A stretch of 64,000 bases of DNA from Thermodesulfobacteriota bacterium (GTDB lineage Bacteria > Desulfobacterota > DSM-4660 > Desulfatiglandales > Desulfatiglandaceae). The notes below the pieces were generated by a model that was not told where the DNA came from, searched no databases, and saw only the letters and a program-made list of their open reading frames with translations. The stretch covers positions 1-64,000 of the forward strand of contig JANQDY010000089.1 in assembly GCA_028278625.1 (NCBI GenBank). Reading direction: 5' to 3'. Shown one piece after another: positions 34,982 to 44,205 of the stretch. The position numbers and the translations under genes were made by a program. Each line of letters opens with the position of its first letter. Position 1 is the first letter of the stretch.

Positions 34982-36130
34982 ATGAAAAAATCACTGAAAG
35001 GGCCCACCTACAAACGTTTCATCACCGGGAAGATCGAACGGTTTGACGAAAGAAACACCGGGTATTCCAGGGCCGACCGAAACGAGATTACCGGGCCGCG
35101 ACACGGACTCGAAAAGGGTCTTGAGCGTCATCTGGGCAAGCATGTGCCTGGATTTACCCATGAGGATTATGCGCTCACCTGCGCGGGCAGGGCCATTGAT
35201 ACCCTTGTCAGAAAGAAGGTGTACAGTCGGCCGGAGTTTGACAGGCGCTGGAACATACCAAAAGATAAAAAAATGGTAGGCATCGACCCTGCTCCCATGG
35301 CCGAGAAAATCAAGAAAGTTGGCAGATGGTTTGGGGCAAGCCTCGTGGGTGTCTGTGCCCTGGACCGCCGATGGCTTTATTCCGTTTGGGGGGATCATAA
35401 CGCAAAGCTTACCGAAGGGGTCAATGTGGGGGACCCGGTGGTGTTGCCCGAAAATTACGGATCTGCGGTGGTCATGGCCATGGAAATGGACTACATCGAC
35501 GTTCAACGGTCACCGGCTGTTTGTCCCAGCATCGATCTGGGTTATTCCAAAATGGCGTTTACGGCCACGTCAGTGGCTGAATTTATTCGGAATTTGGGAT
35601 ATCTTGCGGTGCCGAGCGGCAACGATATGGGTTTGACCATCCCCATGGCGGTGGATGCAGGACTGGGAGAAATGGGCCGGAACGGTCTGCTCATTACCCA
35701 TGCGTACGGACCCAGGGTCCGATTGTGCAAAGTCTTTACGGACCTGCCCCTGGCGCCGGATGTTTCCATTGATCTTGGGGTCCAGCACTTTTGTGAGATT
35801 TGCGGAAAATGTGCCAGTCAATGTCCGGGCCAGGCACTCCTTAAAGGTGAACGGACCGACCGTCCCATTGATATCGGAACCAATCCGGGACTTCTCAAAT
35901 GGCCGGTCCATTCCGAAAAATGCCTTTCCTGGTGGTACAAGAGCGGTACCACGGGATGCACCAATTGCATTCGGGTGTGTCCCTATAACAAACCGCCGGG
36001 GTTGTTGCACACCATTGTAAAGGGCATTCTGAAACGCACGGCTTATTTTGATGAGATCCTGCTAAAAGGGGACGACGTGATGGGGTATGGAAAACAGGTG
36101 ATAAATGAGACCCCAAATGATAAGATATAG
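34982..36130 (+). CDS. Cytoplasmic RdhA-family (reductive dehalogenase-like) corrinoid/Fe-S protein
   Basis: 382 residues. The central region has the RdhA pattern GVCALDRRWLYS, VVMAMEMDY, LGYSKMAFTATSVAEFIRNLGY and GLGEMGRNGLL, followed by C-x2-C-x2-C-x3-CP at about 271-282 and a second cluster C-x11-C-x2-C-x3-CP (CTNCIRVCPYNKP), the two-cluster layout of reductive dehalogenases and of QueG. There is no Tat signal and no membrane-anchor RdhB gene nearby, so it is cytoplasmic and probably non-respiratory. Reductive removal of a halogen or other substituent from an aromatic intermediate is plausible but not shown. Paralogue at 61022-62248. Confidence 0.68.
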   Translation: MKKSLKGPTYKRFITGKIERFDERNTGYSRADRNEITGPRHGLEKGLERHLGKHVPGFTHEDYALTCAGRAIDTLVRKKVYSRPEFDRRWNIPKDKKMVGIDPAPMAEKIKKVGRWFGASLVGVCALDRRWLYSVWGDHNAKLTEGVNVGDPVVLPENYGSAVVMAMEMDYIDVQRSPAVCPSIDLGYSKMAFTATSVAEFIRNLGYLAVPSGNDMGLTIPMAVDAGLGEMGRNGLLITHAYGPRVRLCKVFTDLPLAPDVSIDLGVQHFCEICGKCASQCPGQALLKGERTDRPIDIGTNPGLLKWPVHSEKCLSWWYKSGTTGCTNCIRVCPYNKPPGLLHTIVKGILKRTAYFDEILLKGDDVMGYGKQVINETPNDKI

Positions 36131-36227
36131 TCTCAGAAGCCATCTGGCATCAGCGGGATCTAAAATTGCAGGATGGTTCTGATTTTAGGACGGAGAACGA
36201 AGAATATCCGGACAATAACATAAGACC

Positions 36228-36491
36228 ATGGCCGTGAAAGTGACCCTTGGAGAACCCATGTGCCGCGATTTCGGTGCCAGGGAAACAGAATTGGATCTTT
36301 CAAGTAATGGGCCGGAGAATAACCTCACGGTCGGCAAATTGGCGCACCGGCTGGGCATCGTATTGGCGGATTCCGAAGGTTCGCGGCTGGTAATCGTTAA
36401 TGGCATATTGATCCCCTCTGAGAAAGTGGCCGAATTGATACTCCATGATTGCGACCATGTTGAATTTCACATGATGTTGTCCGGCGGTTGA
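36228..36491 (+). CDS. MoaD/ThiS-like sulfur-carrier protein
   Basis: 87 residues ending in MLSGG, the C-terminal Gly-Gly that is adenylated and thiocarboxylated in MoaD/ThiS proteins. The beta-grasp pattern (VTLGEPM, LVIVNGILI, DHVEFHMML) fits. It is directly before an AOR-family gene, an arrangement common for tungstopterin enzymes, so it probably helps supply sulfur for that enzyme's pyranopterin cofactor. The 97-base gap upstream (36131-36227) contains no recognisable promoter. Confidence 0.75.
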   Translation: MAVKVTLGEPMCRDFGARETELDLSSNGPENNLTVGKLAHRLGIVLADSEGSRLVIVNGILIPSEKVAELILHDCDHVEFHMMLSGG

Positions 36492-36509
36492 ACCGGAACC
36501 TTGAGAATT

Positions 36510-38366
36510 ATGGAGACCCATGTAGGAAAAACGGCATTTGTTAATCTCTCCGCAAACACCGTTCAGATCCTGGATACCCCAGAAGAACTCGTTCGCAATT
36601 ATTTAGGCGGCCGTGGTGCCAACATGGCCTATCTTCACGAGATGCTGGTTGAGAATACCGACCCGCTGGGGTCCGATAATGTTCTCATTTTCGGGAACGG
36701 ACTTTTAACGGGATATCCGGTACCAAACTCAGGAAGAATGAGTATCTCCGCAAAATCTCCGGAATCGGGCATTCTCGGGGACTCCAATATGGGCGGGTTC
36801 TTTCCTACGGCCATGAAAAAAGCGGGTTTTGACCGGATTATCATTACGGGGCGATCCGGTGGACCCGTCTATCTGCTTCTTAAAGGCGGCACCCTTGAAA
36901 TCCGTGATGCCCATGCCTATTGGGGGCTCAACGTGCCGGATGCGCAAGCGGCCCTTGAAAGGGATGTAGGAAATGAGGTCCGTTCGGCGGTCATCGGGCC
37001 GGCTGGGGAGAATCAGGTTCGTTTTGCAGCCGTCATGAACGGCAGGAAAAATGCGGCCGGCCGTTGCGGGATGGGGGCGGTGATGGGTAGCAAGAACCTG
37101 AAAGCCGTATGTGCGGTGGGGCATGGACCCCCTAAAACAAGAGACCCTGACGGGCTTAAATCATATGGCAAGGAACTCCATCAATATCTTCATGCCTCCA
37201 AAATCGTTAAGATCTACGGCAAGGTGGGCACGGCACTCTTGTACGAACCCGCCAACAGACTGGGGGCGTTGCGCACCAAGAACTCCCAGCTGAATCAATG
37301 GTCCAGCAATCTGAATGCCTCCGAGCTGGATTCCCATGTTGAGGGCATGGCTGCCTGCAGCGGATGCAGTGTTCACTGCCGTCACGTCAACAGATACGGG
37401 GGAGAGGGCCCGGACTTTGTCAGTTTTGCACTCTTGGGTGCCAATACGGGCATTGATGATCTTGGCGAAATCGTTAAGCTCAACAATCTCTGTAATGACC
37501 TTGGACTCGATACCTCTTCCGTGGGCACTTTGATTCCATGGGCCATGGAGCTCTACCAGCGGGGCATCATCGATGATCACGTGACGGACGGACCGCTTCT
37601 GTGGGGGGACATCGAGCGTGTGAGAGAACTCATCATTGACATTTCCAAAAGAAGGGGCTTCGGTGATGTGTTGGCAGATTCAACCCAAGCGGTTGCCCTT
37701 GGCAAGCTGCCCCGGGCGTCTTTGAATTATCTCATCGCCGTCAAAAACCTCCCACAGTCCGATCCCCATGACCCGAGGTATATCAAAAGCTTTGCCCTGG
37801 GTATTGCCGTTTCTTCCAGAGGTGCGGACCATTTGCGAAACAGGCCGACCCTTGATATCCTGCGTCTTTCTGATGATCTGCGCGAAAAGGTGTATGGCGC
37901 CTCGACGGTCGCAGATCCCACTGTTTACGAATCCAAGGAAGAAGTCGTGGCCTTTAGCGAAGAGATCTATGCGGTTTGTGATTCACTGGGAATTTGTCGA
38001 TTTGTCTGTCACGGTTGGAACAGCCCGAAACTTCTGGGATATGATCATTTTGGCCGAATGATGAAACTGGCCGTAGGGCTGGATCTAACGGAGGGGCAGT
38101 TGCGCGGGATTGGCGGCAGGATCATTGACCTGGAACGGCTGATCAACCAGCGGGAAGGGATGACGAAAGAGGATGATACGCTTCCACGCCGCTATTTTGA
38201 TGATCCCATGCCGGGCGGCGGCACAAGGGGGCACAAAATCAGCAAAAAAGAATTTGAAAATCTTCTTCATCGTTACTACCGTCGTAGAGACTGGGACGAT
38301 AACGGGAACTTGAAACCGCATCGCAAAAGGGAAATCCTGAAAATGACGAAAGCGGCACGACCCTGA
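36510..38366 (+). CDS. AOR-family tungsten/molybdenum aldehyde:ferredoxin oxidoreductase-like protein
   Basis: 618 residues. The N-terminal domain has the AOR pattern (VNLSANT, LGGRGANMAYLHE, GLLTGYPVPNSGRMSISAKSP) and the RCGMGAVMGSKNLKAV motif; CSGCSVHCRH (about 287-296) and the later CRFVCHGWN provide the four [4Fe-4S] ligands near the pterthe pterin site. Family members oxidise aldehydes to acids with ferredoxin; the BamB catalytic subunit of class II benzoyl-CoA reductase is also in this family, and I cannot separate the two by eye. ATG 36510 (not TTG 36501) is taken as start; no strong ribosome site. Confidence 0.8.
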   Translation: METHVGKTAFVNLSANTVQILDTPEELVRNYLGGRGANMAYLHEMLVENTDPLGSDNVLIFGNGLLTGYPVPNSGRMSISAKSPESGILGDSNMGGFFPTAMKKAGFDRIIITGRSGGPVYLLLKGGTLEIRDAHAYWGLNVPDAQAALERDVGNEVRSAVIGPAGENQVRFAAVMNGRKNAAGRCGMGAVMGSKNLKAVCAVGHGPPKTRDPDGLKSYGKELHQYLHASKIVKIYGKVGTALLYEPANRLGALRTKNSQLNQWSSNLNASELDSHVEGMAACSGCSVHCRHVNRYGGEGPDFVSFALLGANTGIDDLGEIVKLNNLCNDLGLDTSSVGTLIPWAMELYQRGIIDDHVTDGPLLWGDIERVRELIIDISKRRGFGDVLADSTQAVALGKLPRASLNYLIAVKNLPQSDPHDPRYIKSFALGIAVSSRGADHLRNRPTLDILRLSDDLREKVYGASTVADPTVYESKEEVVAFSEEIYAVCDSLGICRFVCHGWNSPKLLGYDHFGRMMKLAVGLDLTEGQLRGIGGRIIDLERLINQREGMTKEDDTLPRRYFDDPMPGGGTRGHKISKKEFENLLHRYYRRRDWDDNGNLKPHRKREILKMTKAARP

Positions 38367-38403
38367 TCCCATTACGTTGACCAAACAGACCAGGAATAAA
38401 AAT

Positions 38404-38964
38404 ATGCCTTTTTACAGATTTGAAAAAAAACGTCCCGTTGTTCACCCAAGGGCTTTCGTTCACCCGGAGGCCGTGCTCATTGGCGATGTAAGGGTGGACG
38501 CAACCTGTTATGTGGGAGCCGGTGCCGTGCTCCGGGGCGATATCGGTTCCATTATAATTGGAGAGGGCTGTAATGTTCAGGAAAACTGTGTTCTACACAC
38601 TTTTCCTGAAAAGGCCGTGATGCTTCATTCCAATGTGCATATCGGCCACGGTGCAATCCTCCATGGATGCGAGATCAGTTCCTATGTGCTGGTGGGAATG
38701 GGCGCCATCATTGCCGATGGGGTCAAAATCAACTCGGAATGTATGGTGGGTGCCGGCAGTTTTGTCCCTTTCAATACGGAAATCCCACGGGGCAGCCTGG
38801 TGGTGGGGTCTCCGGTCAAGGTGGTAAAGAAAATAACCCCTGCCCAGTTGGAGCAGATCAAAAATGGCCTGGCCATTTATCAGGACCTTTCCCGTCGCTA
38901 TCTAAAGTCCTTTGATGAACTGGATGCACCCCGTGGCGCTACCGCCAGGGTGCATGAGTCCTAG
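38404..38964 (+). CDS. Gamma-carbonic-anhydrase/PaaY-like hexapeptide-repeat protein
   Basis: 186 residues of left-handed beta-helix hexapeptide repeats, for example VHPEAVLIGDVRVDATCYVG. Three histidines in NCVLHTF, VHIGHGAIL and LHGCEI match the zinc ligands of gamma-carbonic anhydrases and of PaaY (thioesterase that rescues CoA stalled in phenylacetate metabolism). C-terminal helix from about 150. AGGAA box before ATG 38404. It follows the AOR gene by 37 bases and its 3' end carries a strong hairpin, marking a probable end of the transport/AOR operon. Confidence 0.8.
   Translation: MPFYRFEKKRPVVHPRAFVHPEAVLIGDVRVDATCYVGAGAVLRGDIGSIIIGEGCNVQENCVLHTFPEKAVMLHSNVHIGHGAILHGCEISSYVLVGMGAIIADGVKINSECMVGAGSFVPFNTEIPRGSLVVGSPVKVVKKITPAQLEQIKNGLAIYQDLSRRYLKSFDELDAPRGATARVHES
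38924..38955 (+). terminator. Strong hairpin inside the 3' end of the hexapeptide gene
   Basis: ATGCACCC (38924-38931) pairs with GGGTGCAT (38948-38955), and TGGCG (38934-38938) with CGCCA (38943-38947) around a four-base loop, with a two-base bulge. There is no T-run after it, so termination would not be classical; mRNA 3'-end stabilisation is also possible. Confidence 0.55.
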
Positions 38965-38984
38965 TTTATGGTCACACAAATGAG

Positions 38985-40148
38985 ATGGCATGGGTATATG
39001 AGAAAGGCCTTTTCCGGGAAATCATGGCAAATGATTTAACATTCCTCGAAAACCGCGTTTTTTACAGCGTGGTTCAGAGCATCAATTCCGCGGTGATACT
39101 TCATAATCTGAAGCTGGAAGTGGTTTTCGTAAATGATGTATTTGAATCCATTTTTGATATCAAGAAAGAGGATGCCTTTGGCAGATCCCCCATGGAGTTT
39201 TTGCCTGAGTTCGATGCAAATCATCGGGAAGCCATCCAGAAGCGTCTGAAAAAAACAATGGAAACGGGCAAGAACAGCCCCTGGCACGAATTTACCTACT
39301 ATTCGCCGGCCGGCAAACTCCGCTATCTGCTGGCCATTTCCATTCCGGTCTTTGACAACCATGACAAAATCAGTCATGTGATGAGCCTGATTCATGATTT
39401 GACCCTTCGAAATGAGTTGGAAAAAGAGGTCATTAAGGCCGCCAAACTTGCGTCCCTTGCCGACATGGCTTACACCCTCGCCCATGAGATCAACAATCCG
39501 CTGACCGGGATAAAGCTGGGTCTGTCAACCCTTTATAAGGCCCTGGAGAAGCCTGAAAATATCCAGGTGCTGGACAGTGTCATAACCGATTTGAATCGAA
39601 TCAAAAGCACGGTGGATGCGTTTTTGAGGGAGAAAAAGAACCAGGTTGTTTTAAGGGAGTGCAAAAGCCCGATTGTGGAAGGTATCCTTGAGGATGTGCT
39701 CTTCCATTTGTCCCGGCAGATGAATCTGAACCATATACACGTGAGAAGACGCTATTGTCGGGAAAAAAGACCGATCCTCATAGACCGGGAAAGGCTGTAT
39801 GAGGTCTTTTTGAATATTCTGCTAAACGCCATTCAGGCCATTACCAATAAAGGGGAAATCACCATTGGCACTGAGATTGATCTTGAAAAAGGGAAGAAGG
39901 GCCATTCGGAAAGACTGCTGGTTTCCATTAAAGACAGTGGGAAGGGATTGAGCAAAACGGAACAGGAACAGGCCTTTAAGCCGTTTTATACAACCCGGAA
40001 GGAGGGAACGGGACTGGGTCTGTCCATTTGCCGAAAACATATCGACCGACACTACGGCCGAATTGAAATGAGAAGCCAAAGAGGGAAAGGCACGACGGTC
40101 AGGGTCTGTTTGCCCATCGCCCATGAGCGCCTAGAGGTGAACGGATAA
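38985..40148 (+). CDS. PAS-domain sensor histidine kinase
   Basis: 387 residues. Residues 15-140 form a PAS domain, then a dimerisation domain with phospho-accepting His167 in LAHEINNPLTGI, an N-box NILLNAIQAI near 285, and G1/G2 motifs DSGKGL and GTGLGLSI. No membrane segment, so it is a cytoplasmic sensor. Its stop overlaps the ATG of the NtrC-type regulator by one base, making them a two-component pair. Start uncertain: ATG 38985 and ATG 39024 are in frame, neither with a good ribosome site. The ligand is not evident. Confidence 0.85.
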   Translation: MAWVYEKGLFREIMANDLTFLENRVFYSVVQSINSAVILHNLKLEVVFVNDVFESIFDIKKEDAFGRSPMEFLPEFDANHREAIQKRLKKTMETGKNSPWHEFTYYSPAGKLRYLLAISIPVFDNHDKISHVMSLIHDLTLRNELEKEVIKAAKLASLADMAYTLAHEINNPLTGIKLGLSTLYKALEKPENIQVLDSVITDLNRIKSTVDAFLREKKNQVVLRECKSPIVEGILEDVLFHLSRQMNLNHIHVRRRYCREKRPILIDRERLYEVFLNILLNAIQAITNKGEITIGTEIDLEKGKKGHSERLLVSIKDSGKGLSKTEQEQAFKPFYTTRKEGTGLGLSICRKHIDRHYGRIEMRSQRGKGTTVRVCLPIAHERLEVNG

Positions 40149-41554
40149 TGGATACCTCCCGGAGTGTCCTGATCATTGACGACGAGGAAAATATTCGAAA
40201 ATACCTCGGACAATCCCTGGCCCGTGACGGATTCGAAGTGCATACGGCCCAGTACGGCAAGGAGGGGATCAACATCCTCATGCGGAAGCATATGGATGTG
40301 GTGCTCTTAGACCTGAACCTTCCGGACATTCACGGGCTCAAAGTCCTGGAAGAGCTCAAAAAGATCGACGTTGAAAGCATTATCATCATCATCACCGCCT
40401 ATGGAGACATCAGCAGCGCCGTAAAGGCCATGCGGCTCGGTGCCTATGATTTTATTACCAAACCCTTTGAAGTGGAAGACATTGAGCTGGTGATCAACAA
40501 AGCATCCAGGATTGTCGGTTTGAAAGATCGGATTGCACTTCTGGAAAGACAGATGGACCGGACCCAGCAGGGAGAGCTGATCACCAGAAGCCGCAAGATG
40601 CTGGAACTCCTCGAATTTGTGGATGAGATTGCCAAAACACCTGCAACCGTCATCATCTACGGTGAAACCGGTACCGGAAAAGAGTTGATCGCATCCAGAA
40701 TCCACCGCAACAGCGACCGTTCCGATAAACCGTTTGTCACCATCGATTGCACCTCATTGCCGGAAAATCTTCTGGAAAGCGAACTGTTCGGACACGAAAG
40801 AGGGGCTTTTACGGGGGCCGTGGGACTCAAAAAAGGGCTTTTTGAAGTGGCGGACGAAGGGACCGTGTTTCTCGATGAAATGGGGGAGATGCCCTTGATT
40901 CTCCAGTCCAAGATTTTGAGATTTCTGGAGAACCGCACCTTTCGGCGCGTGGGCGGCGATAAATATCTCAAAACCGATGTGCGGATTGTAGCGGCCACCA
41001 ACCGGGATCTAAAACGGCTGGTGGCCGAAGGAAAATTCAGGGAAGACCTTTATTATCGACTGAATGTGGTGCCACTATATCTGGCGCCGCTCAGGGAGCG
41101 GAAAGAGGATATTTTCCCGCTGATTGAATACTTCGTGAGAGTATTGAACAAGAAGATCGGCCGCAATATCAGCCAGGTTTCCAATGAGGCCCTGAAGCTG
41201 ATGATTGATTATGGGTGGCCAGGCAACATAAGGGAGTTGAGAAATGTGATGGAAAGCATGGCCATCACCGCCAAGGGGAATGTCATTGAGGTGGCTGATC
41301 TCCCCCGGGAGATTATTGGGGTAAACCATGAGGCGAACTTCAGTGTTCCCGAATTGTCTGAAGGCGGCGGGTCAAGGCTGCCCGATTTCAGAAAAGCGAA
41401 AAAGCAGGTCATCGAACGGTTTGAAAAAGCCTATGTTAGAAAATTGCTGGAAAAGAACGAATGGAATGTATCAAAGTGCGCAAGAGAGGTTGATATGCAC
41501 CGGAGCAGTTTCCAGCGCTTAATGCGAAAATGTGGTTTTGTCAAAAGAAATTAG
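40148..41554 (+). CDS. NtrC-family sigma-54-dependent response regulator
   Basis: 468 residues: receiver domain with phospho-acceptor D55, AAA+ domain with Walker A GETGTGKE and the sigma-54-contacting GAFTGA loop (ERGAFTGAVG, near 220), Walker B VFLDEMGEM, and a C-terminal Fis-type helix-turn-helix (KCAREVDMHRSSFQRLMRK). It activates RpoN promoters when phosphorylated by the coupled kinase. The only good -24/-12 promoter I found in the window is at 16271-16287 in front of the PEP-synthase-like gene, which would be a natural target (inference). Confidence 0.92.
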   Translation: MDTSRSVLIIDDEENIRKYLGQSLARDGFEVHTAQYGKEGINILMRKHMDVVLLDLNLPDIHGLKVLEELKKIDVESIIIIITAYGDISSAVKAMRLGAYDFITKPFEVEDIELVINKASRIVGLKDRIALLERQMDRTQQGELITRSRKMLELLEFVDEIAKTPATVIIYGETGTGKELIASRIHRNSDRSDKPFVTIDCTSLPENLLESELFGHERGAFTGAVGLKKGLFEVADEGTVFLDEMGEMPLILQSKILRFLENRTFRRVGGDKYLKTDVRIVAATNRDLKRLVAEGKFREDLYYRLNVVPLYLAPLRERKEDIFPLIEYFVRVLNKKIGRNISQVSNEALKLMIDYGWPGNIRELRNVMESMAITAKGNVIEVADLPREIIGVNHEANFSVPELSEGGGSRLPDFRKAKKQVIERFEKAYVRKLLEKNEWNVSKCAREVDMHRSSFQRLMRKCGFVKRN

Positions 41555-41564
41555 GAGTTAAGTC

Positions 41565-43019
41565 GTGAATACCATTTATTATCACAGTACAAACAACCCA
41601 TCTGAACAGGTGAATTTTGAAACGGCTCTCATGAACGGACTGGCCTCCAATTATGGGCTATACATGATGGCCAGAAAAGACATTCCCAGATTGTCATCGG
41701 ACCTCCTTAAATCATTAAAAGGCCTTTCTTATGCCGAGATTGCCTTTTACGTTTTGGACCCCTTTCTGGGCGCTGAGATTAAAGAGGGCGATTTGAGGAC
41801 CATGCTGGAGGATGCCTATGATGAGCGCACCATTCCCACCAGATTAGAGCCGCTAACGGGCCAAACCCACATCATGTGGTTGACGGGTGGCCCCACCTAT
41901 TCTTTCAAGGACTATGCGGCGCGGTTCTTCGGACGAATGCTGAACCATTTTCTAAAGCAATCCGAAAAAAAGCGCATTGTTGCCGTTGCCACCAGCGGAG
42001 ACACGGGTGGTGCCGTGGCCGATGCGCTCCACGGTCTTGACAGTGTTCAAAACGTCGTGTTTTTTCCGAAAGGCTCCATCACGGAACGTCAGCGGCGACA
42101 GATGACAACGCTCATGGACAATGTGTACGCCTTTGAGGTGAACGGCGATTTTGACGTGTGCCAGGCCCTGGCAAAACGGCTCCTGGGTGACACCTCTTTT
42201 GCGGAAAAGGTTTTCCATGACGCGGATCGGTTTACATCCGCCAACAGTATCAGCGTGGGCCGTCTTCTCCCCCAGGCGGTGTACCCGTTCTTTGCCTATT
42301 CCCGGGTGGCGGAATATGATGAGCCGTTTATTGCCAGCGTCCCTTCGGGCAATTTCGGGGACATGATGGGGACGGTGCTGGCCCGGGAAATGGGGCTCCC
42401 CATTGAACGGATCATCTGCGGGGTGAATGAGAATGAGGAGTTTCCGGAATTTCTGAATACGGATGCCTATGTGGTGAAGCCCTCCAAGAAATCTCCCTCT
42501 TCGGCCATGATCGTCTCCAACCCCAGCAATTTCGCCAGGCTCATCGATCTCTATGGGGGACATGTCTATGATAAACGGGATGAAACAGGAAAGGTGATTC
42601 AGGAAGGGGTCATGGACGTAATGCCGGATCTTGATGCCATGCGTCGGGACTTCTGGTCCATCAGCGTCTCCAATCCCGATCATTATGCTGCAATTCGTGA
42701 GGTGTATGAACGGTACGGCATCATGATGGAGCCCCACGGGGCCGTGGGCTGGCGGGCCCTGGACACGTTTTTGGATGGCCGACACGATCGGTTGGCGGTG
42801 ATTTATGAAACCGCGGATCCCGGGAAATTTCCCGATGAGGTAAAAAGGGCCATCGATGTTGTTCCCCATTTGCCGGAAAGGATGGCACAACAGGCCACGC
42901 TTCCCGAGCGGATCTATTCCATTGATGATCCGCCTTTTATCAGGGAGGACGGTTCTCTCACCATGAGCGAAGACCAGTACGGGACCGCCAAGAGCATCAT
43001 CGCCGAAGCGGTCGCGTAA
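41565..43019 (+). CDS. thrC: Threonine synthase
   Basis: 484 residues of the fold-type II PLP family, matching the longer (type 2, yeast/E. coli-like) threonine synthases. PLP Lys115 is in TYSFKDYAARF, the phosphate cup in TSGDTGGAV and SGNFGDMMG. Converts O-phosphohomoserine to threonine. GTG 41565 has AGGAG upstream. Preceded within 10 bases by the sigma-54 regulator gene and followed by a NagD-like phosphatase; this looks like a housekeeping insertion among the catabolic genes. Confidence 0.93.
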   Translation: MNTIYYHSTNNPSEQVNFETALMNGLASNYGLYMMARKDIPRLSSDLLKSLKGLSYAEIAFYVLDPFLGAEIKEGDLRTMLEDAYDERTIPTRLEPLTGQTHIMWLTGGPTYSFKDYAARFFGRMLNHFLKQSEKKRIVAVATSGDTGGAVADALHGLDSVQNVVFFPKGSITERQRRQMTTLMDNVYAFEVNGDFDVCQALAKRLLGDTSFAEKVFHDADRFTSANSISVGRLLPQAVYPFFAYSRVAEYDEPFIASVPSGNFGDMMGTVLAREMGLPIERIICGVNENEEFPEFLNTDAYVVKPSKKSPSSAMIVSNPSNFARLIDLYGGHVYDKRDETGKVIQEGVMDVMPDLDAMRRDFWSISVSNPDHYAAIREVYERYGIMMEPHGAVGWRALDTFLDGRHDRLAVIYETADPGKFPDEVKRAIDVVPHLPERMAQQATLPERIYSIDDPPFIREDGSLTMSEDQYGTAKSIIAEAVA

Positions 43020-43033
43020 ATAGGAGCGGACAA

Positions 43034-43834
43034 ATGGAAACACTGCAATCCAAGAAGGGTTTTATCTGTGATATGGACGGTGTCATTTACCACGGAAATG
43101 AACTATTGCCGGGCGCCAGGGAATTTGTGGAATGGATGAAGAGGGAAAACAAGGAATTCCTTTTTCTGACCAACAACAGTCAGCGTTCCCGGTACGAGTT
43201 GCAGCAGAAGGTGCAGCGTCTGGGCATCACCGTGGATCCCATGTATTTCTATACCACGGCCCTGGCAACGGCCCGCTTCCTGGCCACTCAAAAGCCGGGC
43301 GGGACCGCCTATGTTATCGGGGACGCGGGTCTGACCAACGCGCTCTATGAGGCTGGTTACCATTTGGACGACATGGATCCTGACTACGTGGTTGTGGGGG
43401 AGACCCGTTCCTATTCCTTTGAAAAGATTCAGCAAGCCATTCATCTGGTGATGAAAGGCGCCAGACTGGTGGGGACCAATCCGGATCTTTTGTGTCCAAC
43501 CGATTCAGGGCCCATACCCGGGTGCGGCTCAACCATCGCCCCCATCGAGTATGCCACCGGCCGGAAAGCCTACTTCATGGGCAAACCCAATCCATTAATG
43601 ATCCGACACGCGCTACGGTGTTTGAATTGTGCAAGGGAGGAAACCGTCTTCATAGGAGACCAGATGGAGACCGATATCATCGCCGGCATCAACGCCGAGG
43701 TCGACACGGTCCTGGTGTTGAGCGGTGTCACGCGGGAAGAAGATCTGGTGAAATACGCCTATCGGCCCACCTATATCATCGGCGGCGTGGGAGACATACT
43801 AAAGGGAACGAAGGAGCCGATCAACGAGGATTAG
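43034..43834 (+). CDS. NagD-like HAD phosphatase (4-nitrophenylphosphatase type)
   Basis: 266 residues, HAD subclass IIA. Motif I DMDGVIYHG, motif II LTNNS, motif III Lys in FMGKPNPLM and motif IV GDQMETDI are complete. These enzymes dephosphorylate small phosphoesters, some preferring aryl phosphates such as 4-nitrophenyl phosphate. Stop of thrC to this start is only 14 bases. If the phosphotransferase genes make an aryl phosphate, this could be a recycling enzyme (speculative); a housekeeping sugar- or metabolite-repair role is equally likely. Confidence 0.88.
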   Translation: METLQSKKGFICDMDGVIYHGNELLPGAREFVEWMKRENKEFLFLTNNSQRSRYELQQKVQRLGITVDPMYFYTTALATARFLATQKPGGTAYVIGDAGLTNALYEAGYHLDDMDPDYVVVGETRSYSFEKIQQAIHLVMKGARLVGTNPDLLCPTDSGPIPGCGSTIAPIEYATGRKAYFMGKPNPLMIRHALRCLNCAREETVFIGDQMETDIIAGINAEVDTVLVLSGVTREEDLVKYAYRPTYIIGGVGDILKGTKEPINED

Positions 43835-43900
43835 TCGGCGAAACCGCCAAAACCAAAGATATGCCCGTCTCTTTTCGGGTAGAACTCGGAGGAGGGAAAA

Positions 43901-44089
43901 ATGAAAAGCATGGGCAAAGAAGAAAAGCGAAAACCGTCAGATAAAAAACCGTCGGGCCGCGCGGTCAAGTTTCAAGTCTATGGGGAAGCAATGCTGGACA
44001 AAAAGGTCGGTTTCAATGGAAACGTGGGAAGGATATACCTTCCAGGCGACTGGGTGGGTCATCGCGTAAAAATCATCCGTATTGAATGA
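43901..44089 (+). CDS. Small basic protein resembling DUF2080/AbrB-type
   Basis: 62 residues. Lys-rich N-terminus, then AMLDKKVGFNGNVGRIYLPGDWVGHRVKIIRIE, a swapped-hairpin-like pattern resembling DUF2080 and AbrB-type small proteins (K-V-x(n)-G-x-x-Y-L-P-x-x-W-x-G-x-x-V-K-I). A strong GGAGGAGGG ribosome site precedes the ATG. Function unknown; possibly DNA binding. The 116 bases to the end of the next gene (44090-44205) hold imperfect inverted repeats and separate two convergent transcripts. Confidence 0.6.
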   Translation: MKSMGKEEKRKPSDKKPSGRAVKFQVYGEAMLDKKVGFNGNVGRIYLPGDWVGHRVKIIRIE

Positions 44090-44205
44090 CACCGTACGAA
44101 GCCGACAACCCTCTATTCCAGGGGTAAAAGCCCGGGCCTTCGTCGCAACCTACTCATACGTGCAGACCTAGATGGTCTCCTTGAAGGAAGGTTTCTTCAC
44201 CCGGA

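Noticed and set aside
36144..36170. Second sigma-54 promoter (TGGCAT and TTGCA in 36131-36227)
   Set aside because: The spacing between GG and GC is 20 bases, not 10.
44090..44205. Structured RNA between the convergent genes
   Set aside because: Several short complementary stretches exist (for example ACCC with GGGT and CGAAG with CTTCG) but they do not make one consistent or family-like structure.
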